Origin: DASQFD01 sp035633255 | GTDB lineage: Bacteria; Actinomycetota; Actinomycetes; Actinomycetales; Dermatophilaceae | DNA: 25,415 bases | Assembly (NCBI GenBank): GCA_035633255.1 | Contig: DASQFD010000135.1 | Span: 1-25,415, forward strand | Reading direction: 5' to 3' | In this document: piece after piece, positions 1 through 9,453 of the stretch | How the letters are laid out: the number at the start of each line of letters is the position of its first letter | How positions within the stretch are numbered: the first letter of the stretch is position 1 | Notes under the pieces: model-generated | Told to the model about the DNA's origin: nothing | Database searches by the model: none | Seen by the model: only the letters and a program-made list of their open reading frames with translations | Translations under genes and position numbers: made by a program

Positions 1-1
1 G

Positions 2-385
2 GCGGGCTCACCCGGAGCGGGCTCACCCGGCGCGGGCGCGGCGGCGGGCGCGGCGACAGCCCCCGCGTCCGGCCGCTTCGGTCGCGGCCGCCGGGAGCCG
101 CGCCGGCTCGCGGTCACCGCGGGCCCGCTGGCCGGCACCACGCTGCCGCTGCGCCCCGCCGGCACGCTCCTCGGCCGGGCGCCGGAGTGCGCGCTCGTCC
201 TGGACGACGACTACGCCTCGGCCCGCCACGCGCGGGTCTTCCACGACGGCAACTCGTGGGTCGTCGAGGACCTCGGCTCGACGAACGGCACCTACCTCGG
301 CCAGGAGCGGCTCACCGCCCCCACGCGGGTCAGCACCGGGGCCACGCTGCGGATCGGCCAGACCGTCGTCGAGCTGCTGAGGTAG
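2..385 (+). CDS. fhaB: FHA-domain protein, FhaB-like (3' part only)
   Basis: The reading frame is open from the window edge and ends at TAG 383-385, giving the last 127 residues. A Gly/Ala/Ser/Pro linker, including a 15-bp direct repeat at 2-15/17-30 (AGSPG twice), leads into one FHA domain. Visible landmarks are LGRAPECALVLDDDYAS, the phosphothreonine-binding S-x-R-H stretch (SARHARV), and DLGSTNGTYL near the end. FHA domains bind phosphothreonine, and in mycobacteria FhaB (Rv0019c) sits directly upstream of pstP as here, acting as an adaptor for PknA/PknB substrates. Only 3 nt separate its stop from the phosphatase start, so the genes are very likely co-transcribed. The N-terminus is outside the window, so full length and any extra domain are unknown. 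Confidence 0.9.
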   Translation, partial: AGSPGAGSPGAGAAAGAATAPASGRFGRGRREPRRLAVTAGPLAGTTLPLRPAGTLLGRAPECALVLDDDYASARHARVFHDGNSWVVEDLGSTNGTYLGQERLTAPTRVSTGATLRIGQTVVELLR

Positions 386-388
386 CCC

Positions 389-1765
389 GTGCCGTCCTTC
401 CACGTTGCCGCACGCTCGGACGTCGGCATGGTCCGCTCCAACAACGAGGACTCGGCCTACGCCGGGCCGCACCTGCTCGCCATGGCCGACGGCATGGGCG
501 GCCACGCCGGGGGCGACGTCGCCTCCTCCACGGTGGTCGGCGCGCTCGTCGAGCTGGACGGTGAGGCCCTCTCCAGCGCCGAGGCGACCGACGCGCTGCT
601 CGCCCGCATCGCCGAGGCCAACGCCGAGCTCGGCGCCCGGGTGCGCGAGGAGCCCGAGCTGGACGGCATGGGCACCACGCTGATCGCCATGCTGCGGGCC
701 GGCGACCGCCTCGTCCTGGCTCACATCGGCGACTCCCGCGCCTTCCTCGCCCGCGCCGGCCAGGTCACCCAGCTGACCAAGGACCACTCCTTCGTCCAGA
801 ACCTCGTCGACGAGGGACGGATCACCGCCGACGAGGCGATGACCCACCCGCAGCGGTCCCTGGTGACCCGGGTGCTCACCGGCGACCCCCGCGACGAGCC
901 GGACGTCGTCGTGCGCAAGGCGCAGGTGGGCGACCGCTACCTCATCGCCTCCGACGGACTCACCGACTACGTCGCGCGCGAGACGGTCGAGCAGGTCCTC
1001 CTCTCCGAGCCCGAGGCGGGGCGGTGCGCCGAGCGGCTGGTCGACCTCGCGCTGCGGGCCGGCGCCCCCGACAACGTCACCGTGGTCGTCGGGGACGTCG
1101 TCGACGAGACCCGGGGTGACCCGGTCGGCGACCACCCGCAGGTGGTCGGCGCCGCGGCGGTCCCCCGCGTGGGCACCAGGCCGATCCCGGTCACCCCCGC
1201 CGAGAAGGCCGCCGCCCTCACCGACGAGGCCACCGGCGGCCGCCTCGCCGACGGCCCGCGCCTCGCCGAGGAGGGCCCGCCCTCACGCGGCGGCCGCCTG
1301 GCCCGGGTCCTCGGGAGCGGCCTCCTTGCACTCGTGGTCCTGGCCGGCGGCTCGTATGCCGCGTGGGCCTGGTCCCAGCAGCGCATCTACGTCGCGACCG
1401 AGGAGGGCTACGTCGCGGTGTTCCGGGGGCTGAACTCCACGCTCGGCCCGATCGCCCTCTCGCACGCGACGACGCGCACCGACATCTCGCTCAACGACCT
1501 CCCGACGTTCTACCGGGAGAAGCTCGACGACGGCATCGACGTCGACACCCCCGCCGCGGCCGACGACCTGCTCGAGGGGATCCGCCACCAGGCGCAGGCG
1601 TGCACGTGGGCCCGGGACCAGGGCCGGGAGTGCCGAACGGTGAGCCCCGGCTGGACCCCGCCGACCCCCACGCCGACCCCCAGCCCCTCGGGCTCGCCCA
1701 CCCCGTCGGGCTCGTCCCCGTCGAGCCCGCCCGCCACGCCGACCCCGGCGGTGCCGACCGCATGA
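389..1765 (+). CDS. pstP: PP2C-family Ser/Thr protein phosphatase, membrane anchored
   Basis: A 458-aa metal-dependent phosphatase that reverses PknB-type phosphorylation. The cytoplasmic PP2C domain spans about residues 1-235. Metal-binding and signature motifs are visible: RSNNED (D21), DGMGGHAGG (D34-G35), HIGDSR (D115), SDGL (D189) and DNVTVVVGD (D228). One membrane segment follows at about 309-328 (GLLALVVLAGGSYAAWAW), then an extracellular region of about 130 residues ending in a Pro/Thr/Ser-rich tail. This layout matches mycobacterial PstP, though the PT-rich tail is distinctive. Start is GTG 389, preceded by GAGG with 6-nt spacing. The stop overlaps the rodA start as ATGA, which implies translational coupling in an fhaB-pstP-rodA-pbpA-pknB operon. 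Confidence 0.95.
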   Translation: MPSFHVAARSDVGMVRSNNEDSAYAGPHLLAMADGMGGHAGGDVASSTVVGALVELDGEALSSAEATDALLARIAEANAELGARVREEPELDGMGTTLIAMLRAGDRLVLAHIGDSRAFLARAGQVTQLTKDHSFVQNLVDEGRITADEAMTHPQRSLVTRVLTGDPRDEPDVVVRKAQVGDRYLIASDGLTDYVARETVEQVLLSEPEAGRCAERLVDLALRAGAPDNVTVVVGDVVDETRGDPVGDHPQVVGAAAVPRVGTRPIPVTPAEKAAALTDEATGGRLADGPRLAEEGPPSRGGRLARVLGSGLLALVVLAGGSYAAWAWSQQRIYVATEEGYVAVFRGLNSTLGPIALSHATTRTDISLNDLPTFYREKLDDGIDVDTPAAADDLLEGIRHQAQACTWARDQGRECRTVSPGWTPPTPTPTPSPSGSPTPSGSSPSSPPATPTPAVPTA

Positions 1766-3144
1766 GCACCGTCTCCTCGCTCGTCCCCCCTCGCGGCCGC
1801 AACGTCGAGCTGCTCCTGGTGCTGCTGGCCATCGGGATCGTCCTGCTGGCCTACCTCAACGTCGGCTTCGCCGTCGAGGGCGAGGTGCCGCCCGGGCTGC
1901 TCGGCCTCGGGCTCGGCTTCCTCGGCATCACCCTGGCCTTCCACCTCGTGCTCCGGTGGCGGGCCCCGTGGGCCGACCCGCTCATCCTCCCCATCGTCAC
2001 GCTGCTCAACGGCCTGGGCCTGGTGATGATCGCCCGGCTGGACCTCGCCAAGGGGCGCGACCTCGCGGCCGGGATGGCCGTGCGCCAGCTCGTGTGGAGC
2101 GCGCTCGCCGCCGGGATCGCCATGCTCGTCCTGGTCGTGCTCCGCGACCACCGGGTGCTCCGCCGCTACACCTTCACCGCCGGGCTGCTCGGCTTCGCCC
2201 TGCTCCTGCTCCCCCTCGTCCCCGGCCTGGGCCGCACGCAGAACGGCTCCCGCATCTGGATCGGCGTCGGCGGCCTGTCCTTCCAGCCCGGCGAGGTCGC
2301 CAAGATCGTGCTCGCGGTCTTCTTCGCCGGCTACCTCGTGCAGACCCGCGACGCGCTCTCCGTCGCCGGCCGGCGGGTCCTCGGCCTGACCCTCCCGCGC
2401 GCTCGCGACCTCGGCCCGATCCTCGTGGCGTGGCTGCTCTCGCTCGGGGTGCTCGTCCTCGAGCGCGACCTCGGCTCCTCGCTCCTCTTCTTCGGCCTCT
2501 TCGTCGCCATGCTCTACGTCGCGACCGAGCGGGTGTCCTGGATCGCCATCGGGCTGACCCTGTTCTGCGTCGGGGCGTACACGGCATACCTGCTCTTCGA
2601 CCACGTGCAGCGGCGGGTGCTGCTGTGGACCGACACCTTCAGCCAGGAGGCGCTGGCCGCCTCCGACCAGCTCGCCAAGGGCCTGATGGGGATGGCGGCC
2701 GGGGGGCTCTTCGGCACCGGGCTCGGGCGGGGCCGCCCGGACATCACCTACTTCGCCGAGTCCGACTTCATCGTCGCGAGCTTCGGCGAGGAGATCGGGC
2801 TGATCGGGCTGTTCGCCCTGCTGATGCTCTACGTCCTGCTCGTCGAGCGCGGCCTGCGGACGGCGATCGGCGCCCGGGACGGCTTCGGCAAGCTGCTCGC
2901 CGCCGGGCTGTCCTTCTCGCTGGCGCTGCAGTGCTTCGTCGTGGTCGGCGGCGTCACCCGCGTCATCCCGCTCACCGGGCTGACCATGCCGTTCCTCTCC
3001 TCCGGTGGCTCCTCGCTGCTCGCGAACTGGACCCTCGTCGCGCTGCTCCTGCGGATCAGCGACCAGGCGCGCCAGCCGCTGCCGGAGCGCGGCGCGCCGA
3101 GCCCGATCGCCGAGGCGCAGACCCAGGTGGTGAGGATCCGGTGA
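1762..3144 (+). CDS. rodA: FtsW/RodA/SpoVE-family peptidoglycan polymerase
   Basis: A 460-aa polytopic membrane protein of the SEDS glycosyltransferase family, which polymerises lipid II into glycan strands together with a cognate class B PBP. The ATG at 1762 overlaps the pstP stop (ATGA), and the first helix starts soon after (NVELLLVLLAIGIVLLAYL). SEDS landmarks are NGSRIWIGVGGLSFQPGEVAK, a catalytic-region ERDLGSS, GLFGTGLGRGRPD, and FAESDFIVASFGEEIGLIG. About ten or more hydrophobic helices are visible, the usual number. Its stop overlaps the pbpA GTG, fitting a coupled SEDS-PBP pair. The family alone does not separate RodA (elongation) from FtsW (division); position next to pbpA favours RodA. 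An upstream extension of this frame into pstP is rejected as a shadow. Confidence 0.93.
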   Translation: MSTVSSLVPPRGRNVELLLVLLAIGIVLLAYLNVGFAVEGEVPPGLLGLGLGFLGITLAFHLVLRWRAPWADPLILPIVTLLNGLGLVMIARLDLAKGRDLAAGMAVRQLVWSALAAGIAMLVLVVLRDHRVLRRYTFTAGLLGFALLLLPLVPGLGRTQNGSRIWIGVGGLSFQPGEVAKIVLAVFFAGYLVQTRDALSVAGRRVLGLTLPRARDLGPILVAWLLSLGVLVLERDLGSSLLFFGLFVAMLYVATERVSWIAIGLTLFCVGAYTAYLLFDHVQRRVLLWTDTFSQEALAASDQLAKGLMGMAAGGLFGTGLGRGRPDITYFAESDFIVASFGEEIGLIGLFALLMLYVLLVERGLRTAIGARDGFGKLLAAGLSFSLALQCFVVVGGVTRVIPLTGLTMPFLSSGGSSLLANWTLVALLLRISDQARQPLPERGAPSPIAEAQTQVVRIR

Positions 3145-4595
3145 ACACCCCGATCCGGCGGGTCTCCACCGTCGTGGCGCTGCTCTTCGTCTCGCTGCTG
3201 GTCTCCACCTCGCTGGTCCAGTTCGTCTGGGCCAAGGACCTCAACGCCCGCCCGGACAACCGGCGCACCCTGCTCTCGACCTACGCGCGCGAGCGCGGCC
3301 AGATCCTCGTCGGCGACACCGCGATCGCGCGCTCGGTGCCCTCCGACGACGAGTTCCAGTACCTCCGCACCTACCCCCAGGGGCGGGCCTGGTCGCACGT
3401 CACCGGGTGGTACTCCTTCTTCGGTGCCGGCGGCGGCCTCGAGCTCGCCGAGAACGGGCTGCTCTCCGGCTCCAGCGACGCCCTCTTCTACCGCCGGGTC
3501 TCGGACCTGTTCACCGGGCGCAAGCCGCAGGGCGCGAGCCTGCAGCTCACCCTGGACACCCGCGCCCAGGCGGCGGCGATCCGCGGCCTGGGCGACCAGC
3601 GGGGCGCCGCCGTCGCGCTCGACCCGCGCACCGGCGCGATCCTCGCCATGGTGAGCAACCCGACGTTCGACCCCAACGACCTGGCGAGCCACGACTTCGA
3701 CGCCGTCGAGCAGGCCTCCCGCGAGCTCACCGCCGACCCCACCGCCCCGCTGGTGAACCGCGCGATCGGGGGCGACCTCTACCCGCCGGGCTCCACCTTC
3801 AAGGTCGTCACCGCCGCCGCCGCGCTCTCCAGCGGGGACTTCGACGAGGACAGCGTCATCCCGGGCCCCGCGGAGCTCGACCTGCCCCAGACCACCGCCA
3901 CCCTCCCGAACAGCAACGGCCGAGCCTGCGGGCCGGGCGGGAAGACCACGCTGACCAACGCCATGCGGATCTCGTGCAACACCGCCTTCGGCTGGCTCGG
4001 CATGGAGGTCGGCGCCGACGCTTTCCGCCAGCAGGCGGCCAGGTTCGGCATCGGGGACGAGCTGTCGGTCCCCATGCGGGTCACCCCGAGCAGCGTGCCC
4101 GCCGAGCTCAACGAGCCGCAGCTCGCGCAGTCCGCCATCGGCCAGTACGACGTGCGCGTCACCCCCCTGCAGGTGGCCATGGTCTCGGCCGGCGTCGCCA
4201 ACGACGGGGTCGTCATGACGCCCTACCTCGTGCAGTCGGTCCTCGGCCGGGACCTCGGCGTCCTCGACGAGACCTCCCCGGAGGAGCTGACCCAGGCGGT
4301 GACGCCGGAGGTCGCGGCGCAGCTGACCCGGATGATGGAGGCCGTCGTGCGCAGCGGCACGGGCACCGCCGCGCGGATCAGCGGGGTCGACGTCGCCGGC
4401 AAGACCGGGACGGCCGAGCAGGGCGAGGGCCGCGACCCGCACGCCTGGTTCACCGGCTTCGCGCCGGCCGGCGACCCGGAGGTCGCCGTGGCCGTGGTCG
4501 TCGAGGACGGCGGCAACGCGGGCAGCGAGGCGGCCGGCGGCCGGGTCGCCGCGCCGATCGCGAAGGACATCATGGAAGCGGTGCTGGATCGATGA
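3141..4595 (+). CDS. pbpA: Class B penicillin-binding protein (transpeptidase)
   Basis: A 484-aa D,D-transpeptidase that crosslinks peptidoglycan outside the membrane. It has an N-terminal signal-anchor (VVALLFVSLLVSTSLVQFVWA, about residues 10-30), a dimerisation/pedestal region to about 140, and a transpeptidase domain. The three penicillin-binding motifs are intact: STFK with Ser218, SCN with Ser278, and KTG with Lys421. Length and order match mycobacterial PbpA (Rv0016c). Start GTG 3141 overlaps the rodA stop (GTGA). The next gene, pknB, starts 12 nt after the stop with its own ribosome-binding site. In the known family, PbpA is a target of PknB-linked control, consistent with co-expression here. 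Confidence 0.94.
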   Translation: MNTPIRRVSTVVALLFVSLLVSTSLVQFVWAKDLNARPDNRRTLLSTYARERGQILVGDTAIARSVPSDDEFQYLRTYPQGRAWSHVTGWYSFFGAGGGLELAENGLLSGSSDALFYRRVSDLFTGRKPQGASLQLTLDTRAQAAAIRGLGDQRGAAVALDPRTGAILAMVSNPTFDPNDLASHDFDAVEQASRELTADPTAPLVNRAIGGDLYPPGSTFKVVTAAAALSSGDFDEDSVIPGPAELDLPQTTATLPNSNGRACGPGGKTTLTNAMRISCNTAFGWLGMEVGADAFRQQAARFGIGDELSVPMRVTPSSVPAELNEPQLAQSAIGQYDVRVTPLQVAMVSAGVANDGVVMTPYLVQSVLGRDLGVLDETSPEELTQAVTPEVAAQLTRMMEAVVRSGTGTAARISGVDVAGKTGTAEQGEGRDPHAWFTGFAPAGDPEVAVAVVVEDGGNAGSEAAGGRVAAPIAKDIMEAVLDR

Positions 4596-4607
4596 GGAGA
4601 GGCGACG

Positions 4608-6536
<1,929 letters not shown>

Positions 6537-6541
6537 GCGGG

Positions 6542-7198
6542 TCAGCCGGCGGCGACCACCCGCGCGACGCCCTCGGCGTCGTGGACCAGCGGGCTCATCG
6601 AGGCTGAGCGCTCGACGGCTCCGGCCAGTCCGCAGGTCTCCAGCCAGTTGGCCAGCAGCCGGTGGCCCCCCTCGGTGAGGACCGACTCGGGGTGGAACTG
6701 CACGCCCGCGAGCGGGGCGTCACGGTGCTGGACCGCCATGACGATGCCGGAGGCGGTGTGAGCGGTGGCGAGGAGCGCGCCCGGCAGGGTGGCCGGGTCG
6801 ATGGCCAGGGAGTGGTAGCGGGTGGCGGTGAAGGGGCTCGGCAGGCCGGCGAGCACGCCCGCCCCAGTGTGGTGGACCAGCGAGGTCTTGCCGTGCAGCA
6901 GCTCCGGCGCGCGGCCGACGGTGGCCCCCGCGACGACGCCGAGCGCCTGGTGGCCGAGGCAGACGCCGAGCATCGGCTGGGCCCGCTCGCCGCACGCCTC
7001 GATCATCGCCATCGAGACCCCCGCCTCCTCCGGGGTGCCGGGGCCCGGGCTGACCAGCACGCCGTCGAAGTCGGCGCCGTCGGCCGCGGTGACCGCGTCG
7101 TTGCGCACGACGTGGCAGGTGGCGCCGAGCTGCTCGAGGTAGCCGACGATGGTGAAGACGAAGCTGTCGTAGTTGTCGATCACGAGGATCCGGGTCAC
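6542..7198 (-). CDS. trpG: Class I glutamine amidotransferase, anthranilate/aminodeoxychorismate synthase component II
   Basis: A 218-aa amidotransferase that releases ammonia from glutamine for the chorismate-using partner (TrpE or PabB). The catalytic triad is visible: nucleophile Cys80 in GVCLGHQALG, and His169/Glu171 in FHPES. The N-terminal ILVIDNYDSFVF and SPGPGTPEEAG segments are typical of the TrpG/PabA family. Start GTG 7198 is chosen because AGGAG lies 7 nt upstream and the protein then begins at the conserved segment. Its GTG overlaps the stop of the preceding small membrane gene (GTGA). The same gene sits beside pknB in mycobacteria (Rv0013), where trpG/pabA naming is ambiguous; the sequence does not decide between folate and tryptophan roles. 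Confidence 0.92.
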   Translation of the reverse strand: MTRILVIDNYDSFVFTIVGYLEQLGATCHVVRNDAVTAADGADFDGVLVSPGPGTPEEAGVSMAMIEACGERAQPMLGVCLGHQALGVVAGATVGRAPELLHGKTSLVHHTGAGVLAGLPSPFTATRYHSLAIDPATLPGALLATAHTASGIVMAVQHRDAPLAGVQFHPESVLTEGGHRLLANWLETCGLAGAVERSASMSPLVHDAEGVARVVAAG

Positions 7199-7440
7199 CG
7201 GGGGGCTCCTGGGGCGCTCGAGGATGCGGCGGAGGCGGCGGCAGCGGGGGCGGAGGCGGCGGCAGCGGGGCCGGCCGCCGCCCCGGGGTCCACCGTGTTG
7301 TCCGAGAAGGGCAGGTGGGGCGAGACCGCGGGGAAGACCCAGAGGAAGCACACCGCCACGACGACCAGCGCGAGCACGAGGCACGCGGCCGCCTTGGCGG
7401 CCACCGGGCCGGGCAGCGCCCGCCACAACGCGGCATACAT
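7195..7440 (-). CDS. Small single-pass membrane protein
   Basis: An 81-aa protein with one membrane helix at about 15-37 (AAACLVLALVVVAVCFLWVF) and a C-terminal Ala/Pro/Ser-rich stretch. It starts at ATG 7440 (MYAALW) and its stop overlaps the trpG start by 4 bp, while 4 nt separate it from the sortase stop upstream. I recognise no family motif. The position between a class E sortase and trpG suggests an envelope role, but this is inference from context only. The ribosome-binding site is weak, so translation may depend on coupling to the sortase gene. Confidence 0.75.
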   Translation of the reverse strand: MYAALWRALPGPVAAKAAACLVLALVVVAVCFLWVFPAVSPHLPFSDNTVDPGAAAGPAAAASAPAAAASAASSSAPGAPR

Positions 7441-7444
7441 CGGG

Positions 7445-8242
7445 TCAGCCGCTCCGCTCGGAGGTGGGCGCGGCGAGGACCTCGGCCGGCAGGCCGGCGG
7501 CGCGGGGGTAGGTGCGGTCGAGGCGGGCGTGGACGACGTAGCGCTCGCGCGCGCTGTAGCGCGGGTGGCAGGAGGTGAGGGTGAGCCAGGCCTCGGTGGG
7601 CTCGGCGCCGGGCTGGTCGGGGACCGGGGCGATCACCTCGACGGCGGTCGGGGCCACCACCTCGGCGGAGGTGACGGCGTAGACCGACCAGCCGGCCTGG
7701 GTCTCGACCACGATGCGGTCGCCGGCGACCAGCCGGTCGATGTCGTGGAGCGGGCGGCCCCACGTCGTGCGGTGGCCGGCGAGGGCGAAGTTGCCGACCT
7801 TCCCGGGGGCCGCCGTGTCCTCGTAGTGGCCCAGGCCGTGGCGCAGGGTCTCGGCGTCGGTGCCCGGGAGCACGGGCGTCGCCCAGTCGCCGCCCAGCCG
7901 CGGGATGCGCACCACGGCGAAGGCCCCCTCGGGGATGCCTTGGCTCGTGCCGCCCGTCGCGCCCGTCGCGCCCGGCGTCGCCGGCGTGCCGCTCCCGCCG
8001 CCCCGTTCCTCGAACTGGTCGCTCAGCGCCGAGACGGTCGCGGCCTGGTCGCGGCCGGCCGCGACGTCGGTCCACCACAGCTGCCAGGCGACGAAGAGCA
8101 GGACGAGCAGCCCGGCCGCGATGAGCAGCTCCCCGAGGACGCCGACCACGGTGCGCACCCGGTCGCCGGTGGTCCGCGGGCGGCCCGGTCGGGCCGGCGG
8201 GGGCGAGGGGGGCGGCGGGCCGAGCACGGTGGGCGTCGTCAC
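7445..8242 (-). CDS. Class E sortase
   Basis: A 265-aa membrane-anchored cysteine transpeptidase. Sortases attach proteins bearing a C-terminal sorting signal to peptidoglycan; class E enzymes are reported to prefer LAxTG-type signals. A Pro-rich cytoplasmic N-terminus leads to one membrane helix (LGELLIAAGLLVLLFVAWQLWW), then a Gly/Thr/Ala-rich linker and the sortase beta-barrel. The catalytic residues are present: His157 in LAGHRTTW, Cys225 in TLTSC, and Arg234 in ARERYVV. Start GTG 8242 overlaps the DUF881 stop (GTGA). The gene order DUF881-sortase-small membrane protein-trpG suggests one operon. No sortase substrate with an LPxTG/LAxTG tail is encoded in this window, so it probably acts as a housekeeping enzyme. 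Confidence 0.92.
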   Translation of the reverse strand: MTTPTVLGPPPPSPPPARPGRPRTTGDRVRTVVGVLGELLIAAGLLVLLFVAWQLWWTDVAAGRDQAATVSALSDQFEERGGGSGTPATPGATGATGGTSQGIPEGAFAVVRIPRLGGDWATPVLPGTDAETLRHGLGHYEDTAAPGKVGNFALAGHRTTWGRPLHDIDRLVAGDRIVVETQAGWSVYAVTSAEVVAPTAVEVIAPVPDQPGAEPTEAWLTLTSCHPRYSARERYVVHARLDRTYPRAAGLPAEVLAAPTSERSG

Positions 8243-8994
8243 GGGCGCATCACCCTGGCGAACTCGGGGGTGATGGAGCCGGAGTATGCCGGGAACGTCT
8301 CCTTCGCGCTGCTGCTCACCTCGTAGCCGAGGCCGACCGCCTCGACGTACTGCTGGTAGATCGCGACCTCCGGGCTGCTTGCCACGGCCGCCCGCATGTC
8401 GGGCACCGGGCCGATGGCGCGCACGACGTAGGGCGGGGAGTAGACCCGGCCCTGGAGGATCAGGGTGTTGCCGACGCACCGGACGGCGCTGGTGGAGATG
8501 ACCCGCTGGTCCTGGAGCATCATCGCCTCGGCGCCGCCGGCCCACATGGCGTTGACGACGGCCTGGACGTCCTGCTGGTGGACCACGATGTCGTCCACGG
8601 TGAACCCCTCCGGGACCTCGTCCGAGGCCAGCGGGGAGTCGTCCAGGCTGACCGTGAGGGTCGGGCCCTGCGCCGGGACGCGGCCGGCGTCGACGGCCAG
8701 GGCGTCGGCCTCGGCCCCCAGGCGCGTCACGTCGGCGGTGAAGGGCGCCTGCGCCCGGGTGAGCTCGTCGACCTCGCCCTGGAGTCGGTCGACCTCCGCG
8801 GCCCGGCGCTCGTTGGCCAGCGTCTGGCTGCGGATCAGGTCGGGGATGCCGGTCGCGGCGCTGCGCAGGCTCGTGCCTTGGGCGACCGACGAGCTGGTGG
8901 CGAAGAGGACGCCGGCGGCGAGCGCGACGACGGGCACGAGGATGGACCACGTCGTGGGGCGACGGGTCAGGAAGGCGTCGCGGCGGCGGAGCAC
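8239..8994 (-). CDS. DUF881 membrane-anchored protein (Rv0012-like)
   Basis: A 251-aa protein with a short basic N-terminus (VLRRRDAFLTRR), one membrane helix (WSILVPVVALAAGVLFATSS) and an extracytoplasmic coiled coil (NERRAAEVDRLQGEVDELTR). A DUF881 domain follows, with LTVSLDDSP, DIVVHQQDVQAVVNAMW and GGAEAMMLQDQRV. DUF881 proteins sit beside crgA in many actinobacteria and are thought to act in division or envelope functions; the biochemical role is unknown. Start GTG 8994 is preferred because AGAAGGAGG lies 6 nt upstream. The longer ATG at 9024 (ten more residues) would place that Shine-Dalgarno sequence inside the gene. First gene of the minus-strand operon. Confidence 0.85.
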   Translation of the reverse strand: MLRRRDAFLTRRPTTWSILVPVVALAAGVLFATSSSVAQGTSLRSAATGIPDLIRSQTLANERRAAEVDRLQGEVDELTRAQAPFTADVTRLGAEADALAVDAGRVPAQGPTLTVSLDDSPLASDEVPEGFTVDDIVVHQQDVQAVVNAMWAGGAEAMMLQDQRVISTSAVRCVGNTLILQGRVYSPPYVVRAIGPVPDMRAAVASSPEVAIYQQYVEAVGLGYEVSSSAKETFPAYSGSITPEFARVMRP

Positions 8995-9066
8995 GGTCGA
9001 CCTCCTTCTCTCGTGCGGCAGCATCTACGCTAAGCCAGAACCCGACCACCTCGAGGAGTGTGTCCG

Positions 9067-9327
9067 TTGCCGGAGTCAAAGGGCCGCCCCAAGCCTGCCT
9101 ACACCCCGCCGCCCACGTCGGGCTCGAAGGCCAAGGGCCCGGCGGTCAACCCCCGCTGGTGGGTCCCGGTCATGCTCGGGCTCATGGGCCTAGGCCTGGT
9201 CTGGGTGGTCACCTTCTACATCTCCGGCCTCGCCCAGTGGCCGGTGCCCGCGCTCGGCCGGTGGAACCTCGGCGTGGGCTTCGGGCTCGTGCTCGTCGGC
9301 TTCGGCATGACGACCCGCTGGCGCTGA
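9067..9327 (+). CDS. crgA: Cell division protein CrgA
   Basis: An 86-aa membrane protein that interacts with FtsZ, FtsI and FtsQ to coordinate septum formation in actinobacteria. A basic, Pro-rich cytoplasmic N-terminus is followed by two membrane helices (about 31-51 and 68-80), with the conserved GRWNLGVGF and final MTTRWR. Start TTG 9067 is chosen because AGGAG lies 8 nt upstream and the product then starts MPESKGRPKP, resembling the known CrgA start MPKSKVRKK. A GTG at 9058 would overlap that site. The gene is divergent from DUF881 across 72 bp, the same pairing as Rv0011c/Rv0012. Confidence 0.93.
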   Translation: MPESKGRPKPAYTPPPTSGSKAKGPAVNPRWWVPVMLGLMGLGLVWVVTFYISGLAQWPVPALGRWNLGVGFGLVLVGFGMTTRWR

Positions 9328-9345
9328 GCGGCCCGACAGCGTCTC

Positions 9346-9377
9346 TTGTCCACAGGGTTTGTCCCCAGTGTGGACGA
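9346..9377. promoter_or_regulatory. Cluster of three DnaA-box-like sequences
   Basis: TTGTCCACA at 9346-9354 equals the actinobacterial DnaA-box consensus. TTGTCCCCA at 9359-9367 differs at one base, and TGTGGACGA at 9369-9377 is the reverse complement of TCGTCCACA, also one mismatch. The gene block is normally oriC-proximal, which makes DnaA binding plausible but unproven. The same bases form the hairpin listed separately. Confidence 0.4.
9348..9375. terminator. Inverted repeat between convergent crgA and rhomboid genes
   Basis: GTCCACA (9348-9354) and TGTGGAC (9369-9375) are perfectly complementary, and inner GGG/CCC can extend the stem with a 3-nt bulge. It begins 21 bp after the crgA stop and lies between two convergent genes, where a bidirectional terminator is expected. 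No T-tract follows. It overlaps the DnaA-box-like cluster, so either or both roles are possible. Confidence 0.4.
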
Positions 9378-9453
9378 ATGACAGGCGTGTAACCCACCGG
9401 CCGGCTCCTCCCGGGGATGGCTCGCCGCGGGACGCCGGCGCAGCCGTCGTGGC

